From positions 1 to 34,080 of the forward strand of contig JBJKQL010000149.1 of assembly GCA_046705265.1 (NCBI GenBank): DNA of 34,080 bases. The letters are read 5' to 3'. The notes beneath the pieces were generated by a model. It was given only the letters and a program-made list of their open reading frames with translations. It did no database searches and had not been told where the DNA came from. Below, one piece after another: positions 15,946 to 23,634 of this stretch (positions are counted from its first letter, which is position 1; each line of letters begins with the position of its first letter). Source of the stretch: JAJYTL01 sp046705265 (lineage in GTDB: Bacteria; Pseudomonadota; Alphaproteobacteria; Ferrovibrionales; Ferrovibrionaceae). The translations under genes were made by a program, and so were the position numbers.

Positions 15946-17208
15946 ATGAGAGAGTTTTGGAAATCCAGACGTAACGTGGCCTTGGGCGCTGGCCTTGCGT
16001 TGGCCCTCGGGGCTGCTGTCGGCCTCAGACCCGCCAGCGCACAAGCCGCCGGAAAGGCGCCAATCAAGATCGGTGTTCTTGCCCCGTTCTCTGCCATCGA
16101 CGGCATTTCCATCGTCAATGCCGCGGAGATGGCGACTGACGACATCAATGCCCATGGCGGCATAGACGGTCGCAAAATCGAATTGCTGAAATACGACGAT
16201 CATGCCTCGGCAAGCGATGGCATCCGCGCCTTCCAGCGTGCGGTGAAGCAAGATCACGTGACCGCGGTTATCGGCACCTTCATCAGCGAGGTCGCGCTGG
16301 CGGTTGAGCCCTGGGCGGCGCGTCTGCACGAGCCGTTCCTGGTCACGGGTGCGGCAAGCGATGTCATTACCAAGATGGTGCGCGAGCACTATGCCCAATA
16401 CAAGTATGTCTTTCACGTCAACCTGAACTCGACGTTCCTCGGCGACCTGGTCTGCGCCCAGTCGCACGCCATTTTGGTCAAGGACTTCCATTACAAAACT
16501 GCAGTCGTGATGAGCGAGAACGCGGATTGGACCGAGCCTTTGGACGCGGAGTATCTGAAGTGCCTGCCCAAGGTCGGCCTGAAAGTGCTCGACCATATCC
16601 GCTTCTCACCGAACACCACGGACTTCACGCCGATCTTCAACAAGATCGAGAACACCCATGCCAATGTGATCATCACCGGCATCGCCCATGTCGGCGTCAA
16701 GCCCACCGTGCAGTGGCATGACCAGCAGGTTCCGCTGCTTCTCGCGGGCTGGAGCTCGCAGGCGGGCGCCAGCACCTTCTGGAAGGACACCAACGGTGCG
16801 ACTGAAGGCGTGATCACCGGCAACCTTGGTGCCCCAGGCGCCGCGCTTACGCCGAAGAGCAATCCCTTCAGTTCGGCCTACATAAAGCGTTTCCATACCA
16901 CTCCGGCCTATAACTCCTACACGACCTACGATGCGTTCTACATCCTGAAGAATGCGATCGAGCGGGCCCATTCAACGAACGCGAACGCGCTGGTCCCGGC
17001 CCTCGAGAAAACCAACTACGTCGGCACGCTGGGCCGCGAGCAGTTCTACGGCCGGCATGCCAAGTACGCCCATGGGCTGAAGTTCGGCAAGGGCTATGTC
17101 ACCGGCGTCGCTATTCAGTGGCAAAACGGCAAGCAAAAGATCATCTGGCCGAGCTATGCGGCGACGGCGAAGCCGATTCTTCCGAAGTGGCTCGAGGCTA
17201 AGAAGTAA
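15946..17208 (+). CDS. ABC transporter periplasmic substrate-binding protein, paralogue
   Basis: This 420-residue binding protein is related along its whole length to the one at 13995-15251. Shared blocks include 'RAFQRAVKQDHV', 'FTPIFNKIE', 'PTVQWH', 'ATEGVIT' and 'AIERAHST'. A signal peptide is visible: basic 'WKSRRN', hydrophobic 'VALGAGLALALGAAVGL', cleavage near 'ASAQA'. ATG 15946 has GGAGGA at 15937-15942 and is preferred to an in-frame ATG at 15928. The paired cysteines ('LVCAQSH', 'YLKCLPK') are conserved with the paralogue. It heads the rightward operon with two permeases and a fused ATPase, so it is probably the main receptor for that transporter. The second copy would broaden ligand range. 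Confidence 0.9.
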   Translation: MREFWKSRRNVALGAGLALALGAAVGLRPASAQAAGKAPIKIGVLAPFSAIDGISIVNAAEMATDDINAHGGIDGRKIELLKYDDHASASDGIRAFQRAVKQDHVTAVIGTFISEVALAVEPWAARLHEPFLVTGAASDVITKMVREHYAQYKYVFHVNLNSTFLGDLVCAQSHAILVKDFHYKTAVVMSENADWTEPLDAEYLKCLPKVGLKVLDHIRFSPNTTDFTPIFNKIENTHANVIITGIAHVGVKPTVQWHDQQVPLLLAGWSSQAGASTFWKDTNGATEGVITGNLGAPGAALTPKSNPFSSAYIKRFHTTPAYNSYTTYDAFYILKNAIERAHSTNANALVPALEKTNYVGTLGREQFYGRHAKYAHGLKFGKGYVTGVAIQWQNGKQKIIWPSYAATAKPILPKWLEAKK

Positions 17209-17299
17209 CCATGATGGGAACGGTTATGACACCGGCCCCTTAGACCAAGTGCTGTAGCGTAAGACCAACAGCCGATCGCGTGCAGACCAGGAGTTCCCG

Positions 17300-18178
17300 A
17301 TGACGCTCGCCATGCAAATCCTTGTCGATGGATTCGTCATCAGCGCGCTCTATGCTTTGGGCGCGATCGGCTTCACCATCATCTTCGGCGTATCCGGCGT
17401 ATTGAACCTCGCACACGGTGGCATTCTCGTCGTCGCCGCCATGGTCGCTTGGTATCTCGGCTCGGCCTTTGGCCTCAGCGTTTATCCGGCGTGCCTCGTC
17501 GGCATGCTCTCCGGCGTCGCCATGGCCTACCTCACTTACTACGTGGTCGTTGCTCCGATCGAGCGCTCGCGCCGCATTCCGGCCGAGGAGAAGGAGATCT
17601 TCATCCTCACCGCGACGCTGCTCTGGGGCATCATGATTCAGGAGCTGCTGGCCTATATGTTCAGCTCCAATCCGATTTCTGTGCCGCGACTAGTTCCCGG
17701 CATCACCAACGTCTTCGGCGTCAACACACCAACCAACGAGCTGGCGATCGGGGCCGCATCATGGCTCGTCATTCTGGGGGTTTGGTTCCTCATCAACAAC
17801 ACGCGCTTCGGCAAGACGATTCTCGCGGCCGCGATCAACCCGCGTGGAATCGCGCTTCTAGGCTTCGAGCTGTCGTCCATCTATCGCTGGGTGTGGGGCC
17901 TCTATGGGCTCCTGGCCGGCCTTGCCGGCGTGCTGCTCGCGACCTTCATCGGCGCCAGCCCGGGAAACATCGGCGGTCTCACGGCAAGCGCCTTCATCAT
18001 CGTCATTCTCGGCGGATTGGGAAGCGTGCCGGGATCGCTGCTCGCCGCCTATATCATCGGCTTCATCGAAACGCTGACTGCCTATCTCGGCAATCCATCA
18101 TATCGGACCCTGCCGGCGCTTTTCATGCTGATCATCGTTCTCTATCTCCGTCCGCAAGGACTCTTCGGCAGGCGCTGA
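17300..18178 (+). CDS. branched-chain amino acid-type ABC permease (LivH-like)
   Basis: This 292-residue inner-membrane permease of the LivH class has about eight hydrophobic segments, beginning 'LVDGFVISALYALGAIGFTI', with the conserved 'FGVSGVLNLAHGGILVV' near the N-terminus and the 'VIVILGGLGSVPGSLLAAYI' coupling-region signature near the C-terminus. AGGAG at 17287-17291 sets the ATG at 17300. With the LivM-type gene it should form the membrane channel through which the binding-protein ligand passes. The gap to the upstream binding-protein gene is 91 bp with no terminator visible. Confidence 0.92.
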   Translation: MTLAMQILVDGFVISALYALGAIGFTIIFGVSGVLNLAHGGILVVAAMVAWYLGSAFGLSVYPACLVGMLSGVAMAYLTYYVVVAPIERSRRIPAEEKEIFILTATLLWGIMIQELLAYMFSSNPISVPRLVPGITNVFGVNTPTNELAIGAASWLVILGVWFLINNTRFGKTILAAAINPRGIALLGFELSSIYRWVWGLYGLLAGLAGVLLATFIGASPGNIGGLTASAFIIVILGGLGSVPGSLLAAYIIGFIETLTAYLGNPSYRTLPALFMLIIVLYLRPQGLFGRR

Positions 18179-18241
18179 ACCGGCGCCGACAGCACGCACG
18201 TTTCACAAGCTATCGTGCCTGAGGAAGCAAGCGAAAGCCTG

Positions 18242-19168
18242 ATGTCAAAATTTCTCCGATCCTATCGTTTCTGGCTTACCGTCGCCGCCGTCCTGTTCAT
18301 GGCAGTCCTGCCGCTCAAGGCATCCGCCTATGTCCTCGGCGTCCTCACCATGGCCTATTACTTCGGCGTTTTCGCGATGTCGTGGGACCTTCTTTTTGGA
18401 TACGCGGGTGAGGTAAATTTCGGCCCGACATTCTTGATTGGCCTCGGCGCGTATGGTTCCGGCATGCTCAACTCGTATACGGCGCTGCCGATGTGGCTCT
18501 GCATCGCCGCCGGCGCCGCCATCGCCGTAATCGGCGGGGTTGCGCTCGCGTTGCCGGCGCTCCGATTGCGCGGGCCCTATTTCGGTCTGGTGACTCTGGT
18601 CGCCGTGCTGCTCCTCCTGCAGTTCATCGTCATTTTCGCGGGTTCGACGGGTGGCGAGATCGGTCTCGCCGTGCCCGACGTGCTGTCGATCAGTTCGCAC
18701 GTGAACTATTACTACGCGTTGATCTTCATGGTGATAAGCGGCGCGATCCTATTCGCAGTGTCGCGCTCACCGCTGGGCCTCATCCTTCAGGCCACCGGCC
18801 AAGACCCGATCGCAGCGCAAGCGATGGGCTTCAACGTCACCAAGCACAAGCTGTTCGCCTTCTGCCTAAGCGCCTTTTTTTCCGGTCTTTCGGGTGCGTT
18901 GACGATTTTCTACCTCGGCACCGCCTCGGTGAATACGGTGGTCGATCTCGCGGTCGCTATCCAGATCATCATCGCGGCGGTGCTCGGCGGCCGGCGCACG
19001 ATCATTGGCGGCGCGCTCGGTGCGATCTTTCTGATCGTCGCCGGCGAGGTGCTGCGCCCGATCGGAGAACTGAGCAACTTCGCTGTCGCGGCCGTCGCGC
19101 TCGTGGTGCTTCTGTTCGTGCCGGACGGCTTTCTCGGCGCGGTCTTGAAGCGGAGGGCGGGCCGTTGA
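18242..19168 (+). CDS. branched-chain amino acid-type ABC permease (LivM-like)
   Basis: This 308-residue inner-membrane permease of the LivM class has the typical 'MSWDLLFGYAGEVNFGPTFL' segment, 'LRLRGPYFGLVTL' and the late 'IAAVLGGRRTIIGGALGAIF' loop that contacts the ATPases. Start: ATG 18242 is preferred. An in-frame GTG at 18215 adds nine residues but has no better ribosome site, and GAGGA at 18221-18225 is rather far from 18242, so the start is not settled. The stop at 19166-19168 overlaps the next start (TTGA), indicating translational coupling to the fused ATPase. Confidence 0.9.
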   Translation: MSKFLRSYRFWLTVAAVLFMAVLPLKASAYVLGVLTMAYYFGVFAMSWDLLFGYAGEVNFGPTFLIGLGAYGSGMLNSYTALPMWLCIAAGAAIAVIGGVALALPALRLRGPYFGLVTLVAVLLLLQFIVIFAGSTGGEIGLAVPDVLSISSHVNYYYALIFMVISGAILFAVSRSPLGLILQATGQDPIAAQAMGFNVTKHKLFAFCLSAFFSGLSGALTIFYLGTASVNTVVDLAVAIQIIIAAVLGGRRTIIGGALGAIFLIVAGEVLRPIGELSNFAVAAVALVVLLFVPDGFLGAVLKRRAGR

Positions 19169-20634
19169 GCCTTCTCAAGGCCGAGAATCTTAGCAAGCGC
19201 TTCGGCGGCCTAGTCGCTGTCGACAACGTCAGTTTCTCGATTCGGCCGGGCGAGATTCTGGGGCTCATAGGGCCGAATGGCTCGGGCAAGTCCACCACCA
19301 TGAGTCTGATCATGGGGATCGTCCGCCCCGATGCCGGTAAAGTGCTGCTCGACGATACCGACATCACCGGATGGTCGCCATACCGCGTTGCAAAGCGTGG
19401 GATCAGCATCGTGTTCCAGCACTCTCGGCCGCTGCACCGTCAGACCGTGCTAGAGAACATCGAACTTGCTCTGTTGCCGGATTCGCTGATCCGGCTCATC
19501 GCCGATCCGCAGGTGGAAGCCCGCGCACGCGAGATCGCGGCGCGAGTCGGCCTGAGCGGAGTGGTGGATCAATTGCCCGATGCGCTTCCCTTTGCCGATC
19601 TCCGCCGTCTCGAACTGGCCAAGGCGATCGCTCGCGATCCCAAGGTGCTGTTGATCGACGAACCCTTCGCGGGGCTTACGGCGCAGGAGATGCGCGTCTT
19701 CTCGGACCTGATCGCGACCTTCCGCACCGAAGGCCGTGCTGTCATGCTGGTGGATCACAATGTGAAAGGCGTGCGCGCGCTGGTCGATCGCGTTCTTGCC
19801 ATGTATGTCGGGCAAAAAATCGCCGAAGGCAGTCCCGACGATGTGATGCGCGATGCCAAGGTGCGCTCGGTCTATCTCGGCGGGTCTCTGGACGAGCCGG
19901 TGGTGAAAAGCACGGCGAGCGCGGTCGCGGAAAGCGTGAAGCCGTTGCTTTCGGTGACAGCGGTATCTGTCCGCTACGGCAAGGCTCAGGCGTTGGACAA
20001 GGTCGGCTTCGAGGTCCATGAAGGCGAGTTCGTCTCCATCGTCGGGCTGAACGGCGCTGGCAAGACGACGCTCTTCAACGCCATCTCGGGCTTCGTCGCG
20101 TATGACGGCGACATCACTTGGGACGGCCGTTCGTTGCTGAATCGAAGCCCCGGCGGCATTGCCCGAGACGGCGTCGTGCAGTGCCCGGAATCACGCGAGC
20201 TATTTGGCGACATGACGGTGGCGGAAAACCTTGATCTCGGCGGCCAGCGGCTACCCAAGGCAGAGCTTGAAAGGCAGCTCGCTTGGCTGTTCGACCTCTT
20301 CCCGGTGCTTGGCGAGCGACGCCGGCAGACGGCGCGCACCCTATCCGGCGGCGAGCAGCAGATGCTCGCCATCGGACGCGCCCTGATGATGAAGCCGAAG
20401 CTCTTGATCCTGGACGAGCCTACGCTGGGGCTGGCCCCCGTCGTGCTCGATCATATTTCGCAGGCGATCGAAGCGCTGCGCAAGGAGACGAACATCACCC
20501 TCGTTCTCGGCGAGCAGAACGTCACCTTCGCGCTCAAGCATTCCGACCGCATCTATCTCCTTGAGCACGGCCAAATCATATGGCAGGGCGGCGCGCAGGG
20601 CTTCGTCCGCGAGGTCGGCGCGCAGTATCTCTAG
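19165..20634 (+). CDS. fused LivG-LivF-type ABC transporter ATPase
   Basis: This 489-residue protein joins two ABC ATPase domains that are usually separate LivG and LivF proteins. Domain 1 (about 1-240): Walker A 'GPNGSGKST' (36-44), Walker B 'VLLIDEP' (161-167), H-loop H198 in 'VDHN'. Its ABC signature reads 'LPFADLRR' (141-148) in place of the usual L-S-Y/G-G-Q type. Domain 2 (about 260-489): Walker A 'GLNGAGKTT' (294-302), signature 'LSGGEQQ' (393-399), Walker B 'LLILDEP' (413-419), and Q451 in 'GEQN' where LivF proteins commonly carry Gln. The linker 'VKSTASAVAESVKP' is short and polar. The start is a TTG at 19165 overlapping the permease stop, with GGAGGG at 19152-19157. It would power the adjacent permeases. 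Confidence 0.9.
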   Translation: MSLLKAENLSKRFGGLVAVDNVSFSIRPGEILGLIGPNGSGKSTTMSLIMGIVRPDAGKVLLDDTDITGWSPYRVAKRGISIVFQHSRPLHRQTVLENIELALLPDSLIRLIADPQVEARAREIAARVGLSGVVDQLPDALPFADLRRLELAKAIARDPKVLLIDEPFAGLTAQEMRVFSDLIATFRTEGRAVMLVDHNVKGVRALVDRVLAMYVGQKIAEGSPDDVMRDAKVRSVYLGGSLDEPVVKSTASAVAESVKPLLSVTAVSVRYGKAQALDKVGFEVHEGEFVSIVGLNGAGKTTLFNAISGFVAYDGDITWDGRSLLNRSPGGIARDGVVQCPESRELFGDMTVAENLDLGGQRLPKAELERQLAWLFDLFPVLGERRRQTARTLSGGEQQMLAIGRALMMKPKLLILDEPTLGLAPVVLDHISQAIEALRKETNITLVLGEQNVTFALKHSDRIYLLEHGQIIWQGGAQGFVREVGAQYL

Positions 20635-20652
20635 CGCGCCGGAACCGTTTCC

Positions 20653-21681
20653 TTACATTTTGACGCCGAGTTCCTTGCGCAGAATCGCGGCTCCGGCGGC
20701 AAGCGCGCCGAGTTTGGCATAGGCGATGTCGCGCGCCATCGGCGCCATGCCGCAATTGGTGCAACCGAGCATGTGCTCGGGGGCGACGTAGTCGAGCGCC
20801 CGGCGAAGCGTTGCCGCCACTTCCTCTGGCGTTTCGACGCGGTCGCTCGCGACATCGATGGCGCCGACCATGACGTCCTTCCCCTTGAGCAAGCCCATGA
20901 GCGAGATCGGCACATGGGAATTGATGCACTCAAGCGAAATCTGGTCGATGCGGCTTTTCGCAAGATGAGGGAAGGTCTGTTCGTATTGCCGCCATTCTTG
21001 ACCGAGCGTCGCCTTCCAATCGATATTCGCCTTAATGCCGTAACCGTAACAGATGTGGACCGCGGTCTTGCATTTGAGACCGGCCGCGGCGCGTTCCAGC
21101 GCCGCGATACCCCACTCGCGCACATCGTCCATATAGACGTTGAAGGCGGGCTCATCGAATTGAATAACCTCGGCACCGAGCTTGGCCAGCTCCAGCGCTT
21201 CCTCGTTCAGCGCCTCGGCAAGGGCAAAAGCAAGCTTTACCCGATCGCCGTAATGCTCGTCGACAACGGTATCGGCGATGGTCATCGGGCCGGGCAGGGT
21301 GAATTTCAGCTTGTGGCTGGTATAGGCGCGGGCGATCGCGACTTCCGTGCCATGCACCGAGCCGCGGCGGCGAACCGCGCCGGTCACGGTTGGACATTCC
21401 GCCTCGTAGCGATCGGCACGGATGCCCCTGGTCTGGCGTTTCGCGAAATCGATGCCGGCGAGATTCACGAGAAACCCATGCACGAAATGCTGGCGGCCCT
21501 GCTCGCCATCGGTGACGATGTCAATCCCGGCCCGCTCCTGCTCCTTCAGCGCGACCAGAACTGCATCGTGCTTCGCTTCTTCGAGCGCCGCGCCATCAAA
21601 CGCCCAGGGCGCCCAAAGCACTTGAGGCTTCGCGAGCCAAGCTGGCTTCGGCAGGCTGCCGGCAATTGTGGTTTCCAGCAT
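20653..21681 (-). CDS. core-MetE-like (cobalamin-independent methionine synthase C-terminal type) methyltransferase
   Basis: This 342-residue protein corresponds to the catalytic C-terminal barrel of cobalamin-independent methionine synthase, without the N-terminal half. Zinc ligands are visible as H209 and C211 ('VHICYG'), probably E251 ('SLECINS') and C310 ('CTNCG'). The substrate loop 'FDEPAF' (175-180) is present. Such short 'core' enzymes methylate homocysteine from methylated donors other than methyltetrahydrofolate, or perform related thiol methyl transfers. The start at 21681 has GGGAGGAAGG just upstream. It is convergent with the fused ATPase, 18 bp apart, and is probably unrelated to the transporter. 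Confidence 0.85.
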   Translation of the reverse strand: MLETTIAGSLPKPAWLAKPQVLWAPWAFDGAALEEAKHDAVLVALKEQERAGIDIVTDGEQGRQHFVHGFLVNLAGIDFAKRQTRGIRADRYEAECPTVTGAVRRRGSVHGTEVAIARAYTSHKLKFTLPGPMTIADTVVDEHYGDRVKLAFALAEALNEEALELAKLGAEVIQFDEPAFNVYMDDVREWGIAALERAAAGLKCKTAVHICYGYGIKANIDWKATLGQEWRQYEQTFPHLAKSRIDQISLECINSHVPISLMGLLKGKDVMVGAIDVASDRVETPEEVAATLRRALDYVAPEHMLGCTNCGMAPMARDIAYAKLGALAAGAAILRKELGVKM

Positions 21682-21943
21682 TAGCCTTCCTCCCGTTGAT
21701 TTTTCACGAGCCTAGCACAGACGCTCGGCGCCCGCGACCCGCCCTTTTTTTGTTCATATTAAGACCAATGCTGTTCACTTGTGTTATAGATAGCGGCGCC
21801 GAGGACGCCGGCGGCATTTCGTCGCGCGCAGAGAGGCGACGAAACATTCGGGAGTCATCCCACGAGCCCGCGCGGCGGCAGGTTCTCTCTCGACCACCGG
21901 GCAACCATGGAAACGATCACAGGGGATTGAGGAGAACTTTCTG

Positions 21944-23392
21944 ATGCGATTGATTGGCCGGCTCAATGTTCTTGAGCACTTTTTCGCATGCTCTGGGTGG
22001 TGCCTTGGCGCGCTGGCAGGTGCCGCTCTTCTGTTTTCAAGCGTTCCTGCTGTGGCGCAGGCCCAGACGGCCGCGGCCGATCCGAACGGACTTTGGCAGC
22101 GCAGCAACCTGCTTGGCGGAATCGGCGGCTTGCGGCCGGCATTGGCGGAACAGGGCATTTCACTCGGGCTTTCGGAAACCAGCGAGGTGCTGGGCAACAT
22201 CACTGGTGGCATTCGTCAAGGCGCCGATTACGACGGCCTGACGCAAATGAGCCTTACTCTTAACACCGCCAAAGCGTTCGGCTGGGCGGGCGGCAAATTC
22301 AATGTCAGCGCCCTGCAGATCCATGGCCGCAGCCTGAGCGCGGACAATCTCGACAACCTGCAAACCGCAAGCGGCATCGAGGCCAACCGCGCCACCCGGC
22401 TTTGGGAGCTGTGGTATCAGCAGACGTTTTTCAACGGCCGGGCCGACGTGCGGCTGGGTCAGCAAAGCATTGATCAGGAGTTCATCGTGAGCCAATACGC
22501 CGGCCTCTTCGTCAATACGATGATGGGCTGGCCGATGGTACCCTCGGCCGATCTTTATGCCGGCGGCCCGGCCTATCCGCTGTCGTCGCCGGGAATCCGC
22601 CTCCGCGTGCATGTGACCCCGGCGCTCACGGTTCTTGGCGGCGTGTTCGACGACAACCCGCCGGGCGGTCCGTTCAATAATGATTCCCAGCTCCGCGGCA
22701 GCGAGGCCTCGGGCACCCGGTTCAACCTCACGACCGGCGCGTTGTGGATCGGCGAGTTTCAATACGCGGCGAACCCGTCGCCATCGAAGAGTTGCGACAG
22801 CGTTGCTTGCGGCCTGCCCGGCACCTACAAGCTCGGCGCCTGGTACGACACCGCGGGTTTCCCCGACCAACGTTTCAGCACCGACGGCCTCTCGCTCGCC
22901 AATCCCGCAAGCAACGGCATCCCGCGCACCGACCAGGGCAACTACAGCATCTACGCGGTGATCGATCAGATGATCTGGCGCGCCGGGCCCGACAGCCCGC
23001 GGACGATCGGCGTGTTCCTGCGACCAATGGGGGCGCCGAGCGATCGCAACCAGATCTCGTTCAGCCTTAATGCAGGGGTGACGCTGCAGGCGCCCTTCCT
23101 TGGCCGGCCGAACGACACCCTCGGTCTCGGCTACGGCTTCGCGCAGGTCAGCAGTGCCGACGCCGCGCTTGATCGCGACACCGGCTTCTTCACCGGCACC
23201 GCTTATCCGGTGCGGTCCAGCGAAAGCTTCATCGAACTCACCTATCAGGCGCAACTCGCGCCGTGGTGGCTCGTGCAGCCCGATTTCCAATACGTCTTCA
23301 ACCCGGGCGGCGGCATCCAAAATCCCAACCATCCGAGCCAACGTCTCGCCGATGAAGCGGTGGTTGGGGTCAGAACCGTGATCACCTTCTGA
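21944..23392 (+). CDS. OprB-family carbohydrate-selective porin
   Basis: This 482-residue outer-membrane porin has a long signal peptide: hydrophobic 'LGALAGAALLFSSVPAVAQA', cleavage near 'AVAQA'. The mature start 'DPNGLWQRSNLLGGIGGLRP', the strand 'GISLGLSETSEVLGNITGGI' and the block 'LWELWYQQTFFNGRADVRLG' are characteristic of OprB-type porins. It ends in 'GVRTVITF' with the C-terminal Phe needed for BAM insertion. GAGGAG at 21929-21934 precedes ATG 21944. It probably admits sugars or other small solutes through a 16-strand barrel. Two cysteines (in 'SCDSVACG') sit in a loop and may form a disulphide. The upstream 262 bp contain an AT-rich stretch (21745-21790) likely to hold its promoter. 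Confidence 0.9.
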   Translation: MRLIGRLNVLEHFFACSGWCLGALAGAALLFSSVPAVAQAQTAAADPNGLWQRSNLLGGIGGLRPALAEQGISLGLSETSEVLGNITGGIRQGADYDGLTQMSLTLNTAKAFGWAGGKFNVSALQIHGRSLSADNLDNLQTASGIEANRATRLWELWYQQTFFNGRADVRLGQQSIDQEFIVSQYAGLFVNTMMGWPMVPSADLYAGGPAYPLSSPGIRLRVHVTPALTVLGGVFDDNPPGGPFNNDSQLRGSEASGTRFNLTTGALWIGEFQYAANPSPSKSCDSVACGLPGTYKLGAWYDTAGFPDQRFSTDGLSLANPASNGIPRTDQGNYSIYAVIDQMIWRAGPDSPRTIGVFLRPMGAPSDRNQISFSLNAGVTLQAPFLGRPNDTLGLGYGFAQVSSADAALDRDTGFFTGTAYPVRSSESFIELTYQAQLAPWWLVQPDFQYVFNPGGGIQNPNHPSQRLADEAVVGVRTVITF

Positions 23393-23420
23393 GCAACCGC
23401 CGAGCGCGAGCTGTAGCCCC

Positions 23421-23600
23421 ACCTTCACCTACGGTTATGACGCGGAGAACCGCGTGGTGCTGGAATATGACGGCTCATCCGGCGCGCTGGAGACATGGTA
23501 TGCTTATGGCCTTGGGCCTCAAGTCATGTTGAATGCGATGAACGTTACTGCCGGCACGCGCGAGACCCTGATTCCCGATGTGCAGGGCTCAATCGCGGGC
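23421..23600 (+). pseudogene. fragment of an RHS-repeat protein
   Basis: In the gap between two convergent genes, one forward frame reads TFTYGYDAENRVVLEYDG, then 'GALETWYAYGLGPQVMLNAM', then 'ETLIPDVQGSIAG'. This is the YD-repeat and pre-core segment of RHS-family proteins ('YDAENRL...EYDGSTGALE..YAYG...LVPDIQGSI'). About 60 codons are recognisable. There is no start, no upstream RHS repeats and no core domain; after 23600 the frame loses similarity and runs into the merA 3' end. It is a scar of a lost or broken RHS gene. It is not expected to be expressed as a functional protein. Confidence 0.75.
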
Positions 23601-23634
23601 TTCGACAAGGCGACACAGCAAGGGCGAGCGGTGC

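Noticed and set aside
15789..15974. 61-codon forward frame starting in the tandem repeat before the second binding protein
   Set aside because: It overlaps the binding-protein start, has no ribosome site and a Gly/Arg/Ser-rich composition.
21745..21790. Promoter with TATAGA in front of the porin
   Set aside because: The -10-like hexamer at 21785 has no reasonable -35 at 16-18 bp, so no promoter is called although the AT-rich stretch is suggestive.
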